Part shown: positions 46,855-55,220 of the stretch, in pieces
Numbering within the stretch: position 1 is the first letter of the stretch
Layout of the letters: the number at the start of each line of letters is the position of its first letter
NCBI GenBank assembly: GCA_937951615.1
Contig: CALFBH010000024.1
Span: forward strand, 1 to 64,000
Direction: 5' to 3'
DNA length: 64,000 nt
Source of the DNA: an uncultured Saprospiraceae bacterium
GTDB taxonomy: Bacteria; Bacteroidota; Bacteroidia; Chitinophagales; Saprospiraceae
Made by a program: the position numbers and the translations under genes
Notes under the pieces: generated by a model
The model's database searches: none
Told to the model about the DNA's origin: nothing
Seen by the model: the letters and a program-made list of their open reading frames with translations, nothing else

Positions 46855-48294
46855 TTATCCCAATTCACGCCGATTGGCCAAATCCATGTTGATGAGAATA
46901 GCGAGGTTAATAAAAAAGAGTGTACCGACCTTATCCGTTTCAATTAAATCATTAATGATAAGAAAAGCATCAATGATAATGATGGAAAGCAAGACCATCA
47001 TCACGATTTCTTTGCGAACAGAAGATTTGCTTTCGTGGTAGATTTGTTCTCCTTTTATCACAATAGCGACAGTAAAAATAAGGAAAATGATAAGCCCAGG
47101 AATCCCCTGATCTGCCAACATCATCAGATAATAATTGTGAATGCCGGATTGTTCAGGGTTATCACTTACGTAAGTGCGGAAACTACTGACAGAATAATCT
47201 TGATAGAAATTCTTAAAATTGCCAGGACCAAAACCTGTAGCTAAGTCTTCTTTTGCCATCTGAACGGCAGCTACCCAGCGATACAGACGTTCCATTGTAG
47301 AAATGTCTTCCATTTTATAAGTCGCTTCGAGGAGGCTGTTAAATTCATAATGAGAAATGGTGGTCTCATAATTGGGCGCGTAGTCCAGATAGTTATTATT
47401 ATTACTCAGATGTATCAATAAGCCCAAAACCGCCACCAAGGCCAGCCCAACCGCAATTTTAGTCAACCTCAGTCGGATGACAAAATATGCGCCCAAAGCA
47501 ATAATCAAAGCAATATAAGCCGTGCGGGTAAAAGAAAGTTGAATGCCAAGTAGAAGAATAAAAATACTGATGATAATAATCCACCAGGGCATAGACCATC
47601 GTTGATACCAGTTTTTTACAAAAAGAGCATAGGGTAAAAACAAAGAAAGCAAAGCGGCATAGACGACATGATTGCGATAAAAAGGCTGCATCGCACGATG
47701 ACTGTCCTTTAGGGCAAATCCAGTCGCATTCTGCTGATACAACACATAAATAACAGTGAGTACCAAGGGAATGAACATCCACCAGAAAATCTGTCGGACG
47801 TCTTCTTCTTTTTTAATGAGTAAACCTGTCAGCAGCACAAAAACCAGCACGTACCAGAGTTTTGCAATAAAAAATTTGACAGAAACAAACAGCAATTGGG
47901 AATTGATGACACTCACCAGCATCCAGCCAAGATGCAGAAAAAGCAGCAACATCAAAGGATGTTTGAAAAAATGACCATCCAGTTCAGGAAAATGCCGGAA
48001 CAGGTAATAGATATACACCATCGTCAAGCCAATAATCAACGGCTCGGTCGGCAAATCCGTTGAAAAACCACCCGGCAGATAAAATTCTGTCGACAATGGA
48101 ATACACATCAAGAGCAAAATATAAACTTTCCGAAAATCAACAATCGCAACAAAGCCGAGCAGCAAAGCCACGGGTAAGCCCATGATTAAAGGGAAATCCA
48201 GTACCAAAGCCAGTACAACAGAGCCAATAATGACCAGCGCGTACACCAGAAACATATATTGTCTCAAATCCCAACTTTGTACATGTCGTTTCAC
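46855..48294 (-). CDS. O-antigen ligase/polymerase family protein (Wzy-like)
   Basis: A 479-residue membrane protein with about 11-12 hydrophobic helices. The Wzy_C/WaaL-type large periplasmic loop includes RAMQPFYRNHVVYAA and the conserved GFGPGNFKNF ... GIHNYYLMMLADQGIPG segment. It polymerises or ligates undecaprenol-linked glycans. The next gene upstream encodes a Wzz-like chain-length protein, so the pair is probably part of exopolysaccharide or O-antigen assembly. No glycosyltransferases are in this window. Confidence 0.85.
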   Translation of the reverse strand: MKRHVQSWDLRQYMFLVYALVIIGSVVLALVLDFPLIMGLPVALLLGFVAIVDFRKVYILLLMCIPLSTEFYLPGGFSTDLPTEPLIIGLTMVYIYYLFRHFPELDGHFFKHPLMLLLFLHLGWMLVSVINSQLLFVSVKFFIAKLWYVLVFVLLTGLLIKKEEDVRQIFWWMFIPLVLTVIYVLYQQNATGFALKDSHRAMQPFYRNHVVYAALLSLFLPYALFVKNWYQRWSMPWWIIIISIFILLLGIQLSFTRTAYIALIIALGAYFVIRLRLTKIAVGLALVAVLGLLIHLSNNNNYLDYAPNYETTISHYEFNSLLEATYKMEDISTMERLYRWVAAVQMAKEDLATGFGPGNFKNFYQDYSVSSFRTYVSDNPEQSGIHNYYLMMLADQGIPGLIIFLIFTVAIVIKGEQIYHESKSSVRKEIVMMVLLSIIIIDAFLIINDLIETDKVGTLFFINLAILINMDLANRRELG

Positions 48295-48362
48295 TTTAAT
48301 TGCAAATGGTTTAATTACGAATTACGAATCAATGACCTGACAGTTATAAAATTCAGTGTTGT

Positions 48363-48379
48363 TCTCGACTCCGCTCGGA
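48363..48379 (-). repeat. dispersed gtccgagcggagtcgag motif (inverted copy)
   Basis: ctcgactccgctcggac is the exact reverse complement of the direct repeats at 16998 and 17196. The nearby ccaataccccaatactccca run (48424-48470) resembles 17227-17270, so two gaps share a composite of the same motifs. Confidence 0.75.
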
Positions 48380-48467
48380 CAAGCGAATTTTAGCTGGTTG
48401 AGCGAAGCCAAAACCAAGCACTCAACGAATCCCCCCAATACCCCAATACTCCCAATACCCCAATAAC

Positions 48468-49586
48468 TCAATTACGAATCTCCTGCCAGTTTACATCTTT
48501 ATAATAATCCAATAATAAGACACCCAGAGAGGACAGAATGAAAGCAATCAGCCCCGCACTGAGTACAGTAATGGTACGACGTGGACGCGAGCGAACAACT
48601 GGTACAGAAGGCGGTTCAGTGATATACAAAGAGAAAACGTCAGTATCATAAACCGTTTGATACTGGAAAGAACGGTCGCGAAGGAAGTTGATCTCTTGGG
48701 AAAGATTCAGCTGCCGCATTTCCAGCAAGCCTACTTTGTCACGTCCTTCATTGAATTTTGATAAATTGAAATTACTTTCGCTATCTGCTGAAGTCAGAGA
48801 TTGAAGCTGACTTTCTAGTGCCTGGACTGAAGAACGAAGGGCGCGAATAGTATCTCGCGAGCCATTATTCTTTTGGAGGGCTTTAAGGCGGGCACGTTTG
48901 GACGTGAGTCCAGATTCTGTCTCTGTGACCAATGAAGTCAGAAATTCTTCCTGTGCTTCCAGACTGACAATGCCATATTGAGTACGTAACATGCCAATGG
49001 TGTCGGTATAAGCATTATATTCATTTTGTTTGATACCCAAACTGTTTTTAAATGAGGTAAGAATCTTCCGCTGATTTTCCTTGGTCAGCCGATTATTAAT
49101 CTCATTGATTTTCCCCACAATTGCCCACAACATATCGGCTGCCTGCTCTCGATCTGTATCTTCTATAGACAGCTCAAGCGCATTCTCCGTATTCTTTTTG
49201 ATGTTGTATAATTTGTAAAAATCCTTCGTTACATAATGTGGGGCTTCCAAGTCAGTCGAGTCAATATCATAATGAGCATACAAGTCAAACTTCTTAACAA
49301 CATAGCTCACCAATTCAGACGACTGTGCAATGTTCAGAATACGATTGGTTTCTGCTGAGCCACCAAAAAAGTCCATATTTTCATCAGCTCCACCAAACAA
49401 AGCACCCCGACTGGCAATTTGTGGATTGGAAGGATAAAAAACAGTGGTGGATTTATAATAATTGGGAATGACGAGACAATAGATGACCGCAATCAGTCCT
49501 GAAAGGACAGAGGTAATAATGATAGGCGTTTTCCAACGGTATAGGGTCTTTAATACATCTAATAAACTTTCCTTATGGTTCTGCAT
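48468..49586 (-). CDS. Wzz/chain-length determinant family protein
   Basis: A 372-residue protein with an N-terminal helix (ITSVLSGLIAVIYCLVI, about 19-36), a long periplasmic coiled-coil region (about 130-310) and a C-terminal helix (VLSAGLIAFILSSLGVLLL, about 340-360) preceded by a Pro-rich segment (EPPSVPVVRSRPRR). This is the polysaccharide co-polymerase topology. No C-terminal tyrosine kinase is fused. It would control glycan chain length with the Wzy-like protein downstream. Confidence 0.87.
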   Translation of the reverse strand: MQNHKESLLDVLKTLYRWKTPIIITSVLSGLIAVIYCLVIPNYYKSTTVFYPSNPQIASRGALFGGADENMDFFGGSAETNRILNIAQSSELVSYVVKKFDLYAHYDIDSTDLEAPHYVTKDFYKLYNIKKNTENALELSIEDTDREQAADMLWAIVGKINEINNRLTKENQRKILTSFKNSLGIKQNEYNAYTDTIGMLRTQYGIVSLEAQEEFLTSLVTETESGLTSKRARLKALQKNNGSRDTIRALRSSVQALESQLQSLTSADSESNFNLSKFNEGRDKVGLLEMRQLNLSQEINFLRDRSFQYQTVYDTDVFSLYITEPPSVPVVRSRPRRTITVLSAGLIAFILSSLGVLLLDYYKDVNWQEIRN

Positions 49587-49611
49587 GGTTCAGGTTTAAA
49601 TATTTGCTGGG

Positions 49612-49619
49612 CAAAGGTA
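49612..49619 (-). promoter_or_regulatory. -7 promoter element of the wzz-like gene
   Basis: TACCTTTG on the minus strand fits TAnnTTTG and lies 26 bp upstream of the ATG at 49586, with a TTG just upstream. Confidence 0.5.
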
Positions 49620-49677
49620 GAACAATCGCCGTATATATAACCTGAAATTTGGGCAAAATATTTTATCTTACATTTTG

Positions 49678-50952
49678 TCAAAAATCAATAATCTCACATT
49701 TTCCATCTAATAAATCCTGTTCGACTTTTTTGAACTTAATATCCCGTACCTGTTTTCCATTTTTATATTGGACTGAAATTTTTTCATTTCTACCTATATT
49801 GTCGAAATAAGATTTTCTAGTAGGTTCAACAACTTCATATTTTAGCCCATCAATAGCTTGGCTGGTCATGTAGCGATTGGCGGCATCTTTGTCCGTTATA
49901 TCTATGCCTGCGCTCTGTGCCCCCATTAGGAAAGATTTGGCAATGCCCCAGTTACTGGAATTAGCTGCAATTTTTGGAATTTCGTCTTTTATATCTTCAA
50001 CTGTTTTTATAAGCCTGGCAGAATTAGAAATATGTCCCTGCGCTTCCATGAATTTGAAAAATGAGACCAGAACATCTCCATAATTTTCAAACAACTCAAT
50101 TTCAGCACTTACTTTTCTTGGAACAATATCTAAGCAAATATCTCGAATGTTATAGCTGCTCCAGCTATGAGGCGATGTTATATACTCGTAATTATACATG
50201 TAGTCGAGAAAAGTACTGATGACAAATCCTGCGTGATCCTTTTGATAATCAGTAAGGAAGTCCATATAGCTGCTTTCGCAAAAATCATCTTCCCATTGTC
50301 CTGCTAATGCAAAGTATTGTTCATCTTCATCAGGACTGTCCAACTCATCAAGTCGGATGTCTATTTTTGCTTTGGCTTTTTCATACTGTTCATCTGTATC
50401 TCTGCGCTGTGTTTTTTCCAATTCGTGAAGCGAGAATACATATTGAGATGCATCTCCTCCTTCCTCTATGGCATTTAGCAAATAATTGTCATCTAATGAT
50501 AATAAAGATTTGCTATCCAGCTCTATCAGACACATCTCGTCTTCCGAATTAAGCTCAAGAATTTTCCCAGTCCAGTTTATAGTCGCTTTATTTTCTTCCA
50601 ATATAGTACCAGGTTTAGTTTTGACATATTCGCCCGGAGTATAAAGGACGTCATCGAAAATGATTGGTTTAGTGTACCTTTCTTTTTGCTCCTCATATTT
50701 TCTTTTCATTAATTTTATTTCAGCATTTATATAGGATTTCCAGAATATTAATGAAGTTAATTTGAGTAGTTTGTAAGGAATATATAAGATTAAAGTCCAC
50801 CTAAACCAATAATAATTCCAGAGCATGTAATATATAAAAAAAACAAGCAAACCTGTAATAACCCAGCGAATAGTCGCTCTTCTTCGCATTGCAGGATTGA
50901 GGACTTCTCGTATTCTTTGGTCAATTATATATTTCGATTCGTGTTGAGACAT
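49678..50952 (-). CDS. membrane-anchored protein with SecA-like C-terminal tail
   Basis: A 424-residue protein. Two hydrophobic helices lie near the N-terminus (about 28-65), followed by a basic coiled region, an acidic linker (DSPDEDEQYFAL), a helical domain (about 230-345, NYEYITSPHSWSSYNI, NSSNWGIAKSFLMGAQSAGIDI) and a C-terminal 39-residue tail (IGRNEKISVQYKNGKQ ... DLLDGKCEII). The middle resembles the helical domain accompanying SEC-C proteins, and the tail resembles the end of Bacteroidota SecA, without the usual zinc-binding Cys cluster. It may contact the translocation machinery; that is an inference. It was not recognised as a named family. Confidence 0.6.
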   Translation of the reverse strand: MSQHESKYIIDQRIREVLNPAMRRRATIRWVITGLLVFFIYYMLWNYYWFRWTLILYIPYKLLKLTSLIFWKSYINAEIKLMKRKYEEQKERYTKPIIFDDVLYTPGEYVKTKPGTILEENKATINWTGKILELNSEDEMCLIELDSKSLLSLDDNYLLNAIEEGGDASQYVFSLHELEKTQRRDTDEQYEKAKAKIDIRLDELDSPDEDEQYFALAGQWEDDFCESSYMDFLTDYQKDHAGFVISTFLDYMYNYEYITSPHSWSSYNIRDICLDIVPRKVSAEIELFENYGDVLVSFFKFMEAQGHISNSARLIKTVEDIKDEIPKIAANSSNWGIAKSFLMGAQSAGIDITDKDAANRYMTSQAIDGLKYEVVEPTRKSYFDNIGRNEKISVQYKNGKQVRDIKFKKVEQDLLDGKCEIIDF

Positions 50953-50966
50953 ATTCGATTTGTTTA

Positions 50967-50994
50967 TGGGAGAGTCGGCGGGATTCGAACCCGT
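50967..50994 (-). pseudogene. tRNA 3'-end fragment (T-arm, acceptor strand and CCA)
   Basis: Read on the minus strand, the segment contains GGGTTCGAATCCC (T stem and loop), a seven-base acceptor strand CGACTCT, a discriminator C and an encoded CCA. The 5' part of a tRNA (D-arm, anticodon arm, AGAGTCG partner) is absent; an AT-rich run and the oxidoreductase gene lie there instead. Tail-only tRNA copies of this kind are typical att-site remnants left by integrases, but no integrase is in the window. Confidence 0.65.
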
Positions 50995-51028
50995 AAATTT
51001 TTAATTTTTTTGTACGCAAAAATAAAAA

Positions 51029-53338
51029 TTATTTCACCAATTCCATACGAATAATAACAGATTTACTCGCAGGCGTCTTGCTCCCTCTTGCCTGTTGTCC
51101 CAATGGCACCAATACATTTGCCTCAGGAAAATAGGTCACCACACATTGCCGCGCCACATCATAAGGCACAATAATAAACCGCTTCGCTATCCGTGTTTTA
51201 CCTTTGAAATGGCTGGTCAGGTTCACGACATCTTTGGCTTTCAAACCAGCAGCTTTCATGTCTGCCTTGTTCATCATCACAACTCTTCTTTCATTATAAA
51301 TGCCGCGATAACGGTCGTCCAAGCCATAAATTGTTGTATTGTACTGGTCGTGACTCCGATTGGTCATCATCAGATATTCACCAGATTTTAGTTGAAGGTC
51401 AGAAGTTTGATTAATGGTAAAATGGGCTTTGCCGGAAGGCGTATTAAATTTTCCATCTCTTGCACCATTGGGCAAATAAAATCCGCCCGGCTCGCGGACT
51501 CTTTCATTATAATTGTCAAAACCTGGAATGACTTTCTCAATGCCATCGCGGATATAATCGTAATTAGCGACCATGTTCTCCCAGTCTATTTTACTGTTTT
51601 TTAGGGAGGCTTTCGCCAAATGAGCCACAATGTAGGGTTCGCTTTTTAGCTGTTTGGAAACTGGCTTGAGAATGCCTTGTGAACTATGCACCACGCCCAT
51701 AGAATTTTCTACACTGACAAATTGTTCGCCATCTGCCTGTTGGTCTACATCTGTCCGCCCCAGACAAGGAAGAATCAAGGCTTGGCGACCATGTACGAGA
51801 TGACTGCGATTCAGTTTGGTAGAAACATGTACCGTCAGCGAGCAATTGCGCAAAGCCTCTGCCGTATATTCAGTATCTGGCGTAGCAGAAATAAAATTGC
51901 CGCCCATCGCAAAAAACACAGTCGCCTTCCCTTGGTGCATCGCCTCTATCGCATCCACCACCGCATAGCCATGATGCTGAGGTGGCTTGAAGCCAAAAGT
52001 CTTTTCAATACTATCCAGCAATTTTTGAGGTGGAGCTTCCCAGATACCCATCGTTCTGTCGCCCTGCACATTGCTATGCCCGCGCACGGGACAAGTGCCT
52101 GCGCCTCGCTTGCCGATACTGCCTTTCAGTAAGAGCAAATTGACGATTTCTCGCACATTGTCCACGCCATTTTCATGCTGCGTAATACCCATTGCCCAGC
52201 AGATGATAATCTTGCTTTTGTCTTTCAGCATTTTGGCAGCTTTGCGGATTTTTTTTCCTTCAATACCGCTTTCTACTGCCAATTCATCAAAACTATACGC
52301 TTGCAAGTCTTCTAGCAATGCCTCGTAGCCCTCCGTCTTATTTTGAATAAAATCCAAATCAAAAACACTGCCCGGATTTTTATGTTCTTCTTCCAGTAAA
52401 AGCAGCATAATGGCTTTTAGCAAAGCAACATCACCATTTGCCTTGACTTGTAAATAAAGGTCAGTCAGCTTCGTGCCGCCAGTCAATATTTTGCCGGGAC
52501 GCTGTGGATTGATATAAGTCATCAAACCTGCTTCAGGAATCGGATTGATAAAAATAATTTGTCCGCCATTCTCCTTGCATCGCTCCAAGGCAGTCAACAT
52601 ACGCGGATGATTGGTGCCGGGGTTTTGTCCCATAACAATAATGACTTCCGCTTCATAGAGATCGGGCAAAGTCACCGAGCCTTTGCCGATACCAACTGTA
52701 CTGCCCAGTCCTTTTCCGCTGGATTCGTGGCACATATTGGAGCAGTCAGGTAGGTTGTTTGTGCCGTATTCTCGCACAAAAAGTTGATACAAAAAAGCAG
52801 CCTCATTGCTAGTCCGACCAGAGGTGTAAAAGATAGCTTCATCAGGCGATTTCAAAGTTTTGAGTTCTGTCCCAATCAAATCAAAAGCAGCTTCCCAGGA
52901 AATTGGTTCGTAATGTGTAGCTCCTTGGCGTAGCATCATTGGCTCTGTCAGTCGTCCCTGTTTGCCAATTTCAAAATCCGACCATTCCGACATTTCCTGC
53001 ACGCTGTGTTTTTTGAAAAACTTGGCCGTGATTCGCTTTTTAGTGGCTTCTTCTGCGATGGCTTTTATGCCATTTTCACAATACTCACCTAGCTTCGACC
53101 GCTCATCATCTGGATCAGGCCAGGCGCAACCAGGACAGTCTATGCCGCCTTTCTGATTGAGTGCCAGCGAGACTTTGAGCGCGTCGCCTGGCTTCATGTA
53201 CTGGCGCATTTGCTTCAGCGATTCGGCCACAGCTTTAGTGCCGACTGCCTTCTTTTTTGGCTTGCCGATTTTTATGCCGGTGAACGTTTCGGGCGGCTGT
53301 GCCTTGGGCTTTTTGTCGGGATGGTCGGTGTTTTTCAT
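51029..53338 (-). CDS. FdhF/YdeP family molybdopterin oxidoreductase
   Basis: A 769-residue protein of the formate-dehydrogenase-like molybdopterin family. An N-terminal CPGCAWPDPDD segment typical of YdeP-type proteins is followed by the MGD-binding body (EAAFLYQLFVREYGTNNLPDCSNMCHESSG, GQNPGTNHPRM, CPVRGHSNVQGDRTMG) and the C-terminal MGD cap (MTNRSHDQYNTTIYGLDDRYRG). The co-located fdhD supports a sulfurated molybdenum centre. The substrate is uncertain: YdeP relatives are linked to acid resistance and their formate activity is unproven. Upstream lies a 106-bp foldback repeat. Confidence 0.88.
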   Translation of the reverse strand: MKNTDHPDKKPKAQPPETFTGIKIGKPKKKAVGTKAVAESLKQMRQYMKPGDALKVSLALNQKGGIDCPGCAWPDPDDERSKLGEYCENGIKAIAEEATKKRITAKFFKKHSVQEMSEWSDFEIGKQGRLTEPMMLRQGATHYEPISWEAAFDLIGTELKTLKSPDEAIFYTSGRTSNEAAFLYQLFVREYGTNNLPDCSNMCHESSGKGLGSTVGIGKGSVTLPDLYEAEVIIVMGQNPGTNHPRMLTALERCKENGGQIIFINPIPEAGLMTYINPQRPGKILTGGTKLTDLYLQVKANGDVALLKAIMLLLLEEEHKNPGSVFDLDFIQNKTEGYEALLEDLQAYSFDELAVESGIEGKKIRKAAKMLKDKSKIIICWAMGITQHENGVDNVREIVNLLLLKGSIGKRGAGTCPVRGHSNVQGDRTMGIWEAPPQKLLDSIEKTFGFKPPQHHGYAVVDAIEAMHQGKATVFFAMGGNFISATPDTEYTAEALRNCSLTVHVSTKLNRSHLVHGRQALILPCLGRTDVDQQADGEQFVSVENSMGVVHSSQGILKPVSKQLKSEPYIVAHLAKASLKNSKIDWENMVANYDYIRDGIEKVIPGFDNYNERVREPGGFYLPNGARDGKFNTPSGKAHFTINQTSDLQLKSGEYLMMTNRSHDQYNTTIYGLDDRYRGIYNERRVVMMNKADMKAAGLKAKDVVNLTSHFKGKTRIAKRFIIVPYDVARQCVVTYFPEANVLVPLGQQARGSKTPASKSVIIRMELVK

Positions 53339-53348
53339 AATGCTAGAA

Positions 53349-53455
53349 TGTACCGACGACTTTAGCCGTCGTTAAAGTGAAAAACGCATTTATAAATAAA
53401 TGAATTGAATTGTGAAAATTAAGATTTACTTGACGGCTAAAGTCGTCAGTACGGG
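53349..53455. repeat. 106-bp foldback repeat, copy 2
   Basis: Inverted arms (about 53350-53370 and 53431-53454) share the gacgactttagccgtc core with the element at 5970-6075. It fills the whole gap between the oxidoreductase start and the stop of the next gene, ending one base before that stop codon. Confidence 0.88.
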
Positions 53456-53456
53456 G

Positions 53457-53840
53457 TCAGCAGCTCAAATCTTTTTCTTCTGCCAATTCCTGAAAGGTAT
53501 CCGATTTGTCTTCTTCCGGGCGATCCAGACAGGGCAGGTCTTTTTCTATTAAAATATGCAAAATTTCTCCATTCGGCAAATTTTGTTCGTGTTCCAGACT
53601 GAGCTCATTGCTGTCCATCCACTGGTTTGCAATTTGTAAAGGAATGAATACCTGTACCTGATTATTTTCAAAATTGGCAGTGACTTGTTCAGTGGTTTTA
53701 TCTGTTGCCAGCGCGAAGCCAAAACCATTGCCGGAAGGAAAAGAAACGCTTTCCTGAATCAATCCTTTGGCTTGCAATTGTTCCATATCCGACTTGCGGA
53801 TGCGTAGTCGAATGCTATTTTGTACACAACGTAATTTCAT
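53457..53840 (-). CDS. small conserved protein linked to formate-dehydrogenase accessory genes
   Basis: A 127-residue soluble protein opening MKLRCVQNSIRLRIRKSDME, followed by beta-rich sequence (FGFALATDKTTEQVTANF, VQVFIPLQIANQW) and a Cys-containing acidic C-terminus (DLPCLDRPEEDK). Proteins of this type (DUF7009-like) sit next to fdhD in Bacteroidota, as here between fdhF and fdhD. Function is unknown; a role in molybdoenzyme maturation is inferred from context. Confidence 0.7.
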   Translation of the reverse strand: MKLRCVQNSIRLRIRKSDMEQLQAKGLIQESVSFPSGNGFGFALATDKTTEQVTANFENNQVQVFIPLQIANQWMDSNELSLEHEQNLPNGEILHILIEKDLPCLDRPEEDKSDTFQELAEEKDLSC

Positions 53841-53880
53841 GTTAATTAATGATAAACGATGAACTATAAATGATAAATAT

Positions 53881-53909
53881 CTTTGCGACTCTGCGCCTTT
53901 GCGAGAAAA
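53881..53909 (+). repeat. single copy related to the tandem array at 1-165
   Basis: ctttgcgactctgcgcct followed by ttgcgagaaaa matches the 41-bp unit core, in the same orientation, directly after the fdhD stop. Confidence 0.65.
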
Positions 53910-53910
53910 A

Positions 53911-54759
53911 CTACTGCTTGATACGTTCTATGCCACAATAGACATTAAAACGCTTATCGCGTAAAAAGCCAACGAGTGTCATGTTGTATTCCTCGGCAAG
54001 TTCTACGGCAAGGCTAGAAGGAGAACCCACAGCAGCCAGTATCGGAATACCAGCCATCAGCGATTTTTGCACCAGCTCAAAACTTGCCCGTCCGCTGACG
54101 AGTAGAATTTGCTCATTTAAAGGTAAGTTTTTTTGCTGAAAAGCAAGCCCTATAACTTTATCTAAGGCATTATGCCGACCGACATCTTCACGAATGGATA
54201 ATAATTCTCCTTTTGGATTAAATAAACCAGCCGCATGAATGCCACCAGTATTGCCGAAAATTTCTTGTGCTTGTCGCAAAATATCGGGCAGCTGGATGAG
54301 TTGTGATGAATTGATTTTAGGCAGGGCAGGAGGGAGGTCGTATCGAATATTGGTTTGCAAGGCCTCAATAGATGTTTTACCACAAACTCCACAACTAGAA
54401 GTGGTATAAAAATGACGATCTAGTTGCGCTAAATCTGGCTCAATATCAGGATGCAAATCGACAATGACATAATTGGAGTCCTGATCTTTTGTCTTACCTG
54501 CCGCATGAATATCCACCACATCACGGGCATGAAAAATAAGTCCTTCTGTGAATAAAAAACCAAGTGCCAGTTCTTCATCATGACCAGGTGTCCGCATGGT
54601 GATGGCGATGCTTTTTCGTTGGCGGGCATCCAGCTTTCCGTAGCGAATTTGAATTTCTAAGGGCTCTTCTGTGGCGAGTTGGTCTGCGCCTGAATGGAGT
54701 TTGCCTTTCTCCATTCGGTGGATATTATAAGATATGGTTCGGCGGTCTTTCGTTTTCAT
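53911..54759 (-). CDS. fdhD: formate dehydrogenase accessory sulfurtransferase
   Basis: A 282-residue FdhD. The LALGFLFTEGLI segment, the persulfide-carrying SSCGVCGKTS loop (CxxC), AAGLFNPKGELLSIREDVGRHNALDKVIG and SGRASFELVQK are all conserved. It transfers sulfur from a cysteine desulfurase to the molybdenum cofactor of formate-dehydrogenase-type enzymes, here most likely the FdhF/YdeP protein encoded downstream on the same strand. Its start is three bases from the stop of the small gene at 54763. Confidence 0.94.
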   Translation of the reverse strand: MKTKDRRTISYNIHRMEKGKLHSGADQLATEEPLEIQIRYGKLDARQRKSIAITMRTPGHDEELALGFLFTEGLIFHARDVVDIHAAGKTKDQDSNYVIVDLHPDIEPDLAQLDRHFYTTSSCGVCGKTSIEALQTNIRYDLPPALPKINSSQLIQLPDILRQAQEIFGNTGGIHAAGLFNPKGELLSIREDVGRHNALDKVIGLAFQQKNLPLNEQILLVSGRASFELVQKSLMAGIPILAAVGSPSSLAVELAEEYNMTLVGFLRDKRFNVYCGIERIKQ

Positions 54760-54762
54760 ATA

Positions 54763-54987
54763 TTAAAGTGAATCAAAGGGATTCACTAAATCAACATCCT
54801 TAATATTGCGTAAGTCTTTAAGTTGTTTGTCAATATCTTCAATAGGTTGCTTAGACATAGCTCCCTTGTATTTAAGTGCTGAAGTTTTCGGCTCTGTGAG
54901 TTGCTGCATTTTCACATAAGGCAAATCTTTAAGAACTTCCAGCAAATGCAATGCTTTACCGTCTTGTATGTCTAGTAGAACTTTCAT
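54763..54987 (-). CDS. small protein resembling orphan antitoxin-like proteins
   Basis: A 74-residue protein starting MKVLLDIQDGKALHLLEVLKDLPYVKMQQL. This N-terminus is widespread in small Bacteroidota proteins often encoded beside RelE/ParE-type toxins. No toxin gene is adjacent: the next gene downstream, three bases away, is fdhD. It is either an orphan antitoxin-like gene or a short regulator cotranscribed with fdhD. Confidence 0.6.
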   Translation of the reverse strand: MKVLLDIQDGKALHLLEVLKDLPYVKMQQLTEPKTSALKYKGAMSKQPIEDIDKQLKDLRNIKDVDLVNPFDSL

Positions 54988-55083
54988 TTATTACGTGATT
55001 TTAAAATACTGAATATAATCAAAGATAAATGATTAAAATGTGATAAACAATAGCACGTATTTACAGATTGCACGATTTCCATT

Positions 55084-55211
55084 CGCCCATGGTTAAAACC
55101 ATTGGCTACCAAATAGGCCGTGTCGATGACACTTTGTAAAGTTATTTAATTGAAAAGCTACCCAAGATAGCGACGAACTGTCTGGTAGCCAATGAATTTA
55201 TTCATGGGTAC
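55084..55211. repeat. repeat related to the core of the TTAA element
   Basis: The stretch cgcccatggttaaaaccatt, gacactttgtaaagttat and tggtagccaatgaatt matches 25444-25572 with scattered changes. The CCCAAG ends and TTAA flanks are missing, so this is a truncated or differently bounded relative. It runs to within about 10 bp of the acyl-CoA dehydrogenase stop and fills most of the 233-bp gap. Confidence 0.8.
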
Positions 55212-55220
55212 GTGATACCA

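Noticed and set aside
46695-46943. 82-residue minus-strand frame between the histidine kinase and Wzy-like genes
   Set aside because: It overlaps the end of the Wzy-like gene in another frame and has no start signal or recognisable sequence.
50967-50994. Complete tRNA gene
   Set aside because: Only the 3' third is present; the 5' acceptor strand, D-arm and anticodon arm are missing.
54763-54987. Toxin-antitoxin pair
   Set aside because: Only the antitoxin-like protein is present; neighbours on both sides are fdhD and a repeat.
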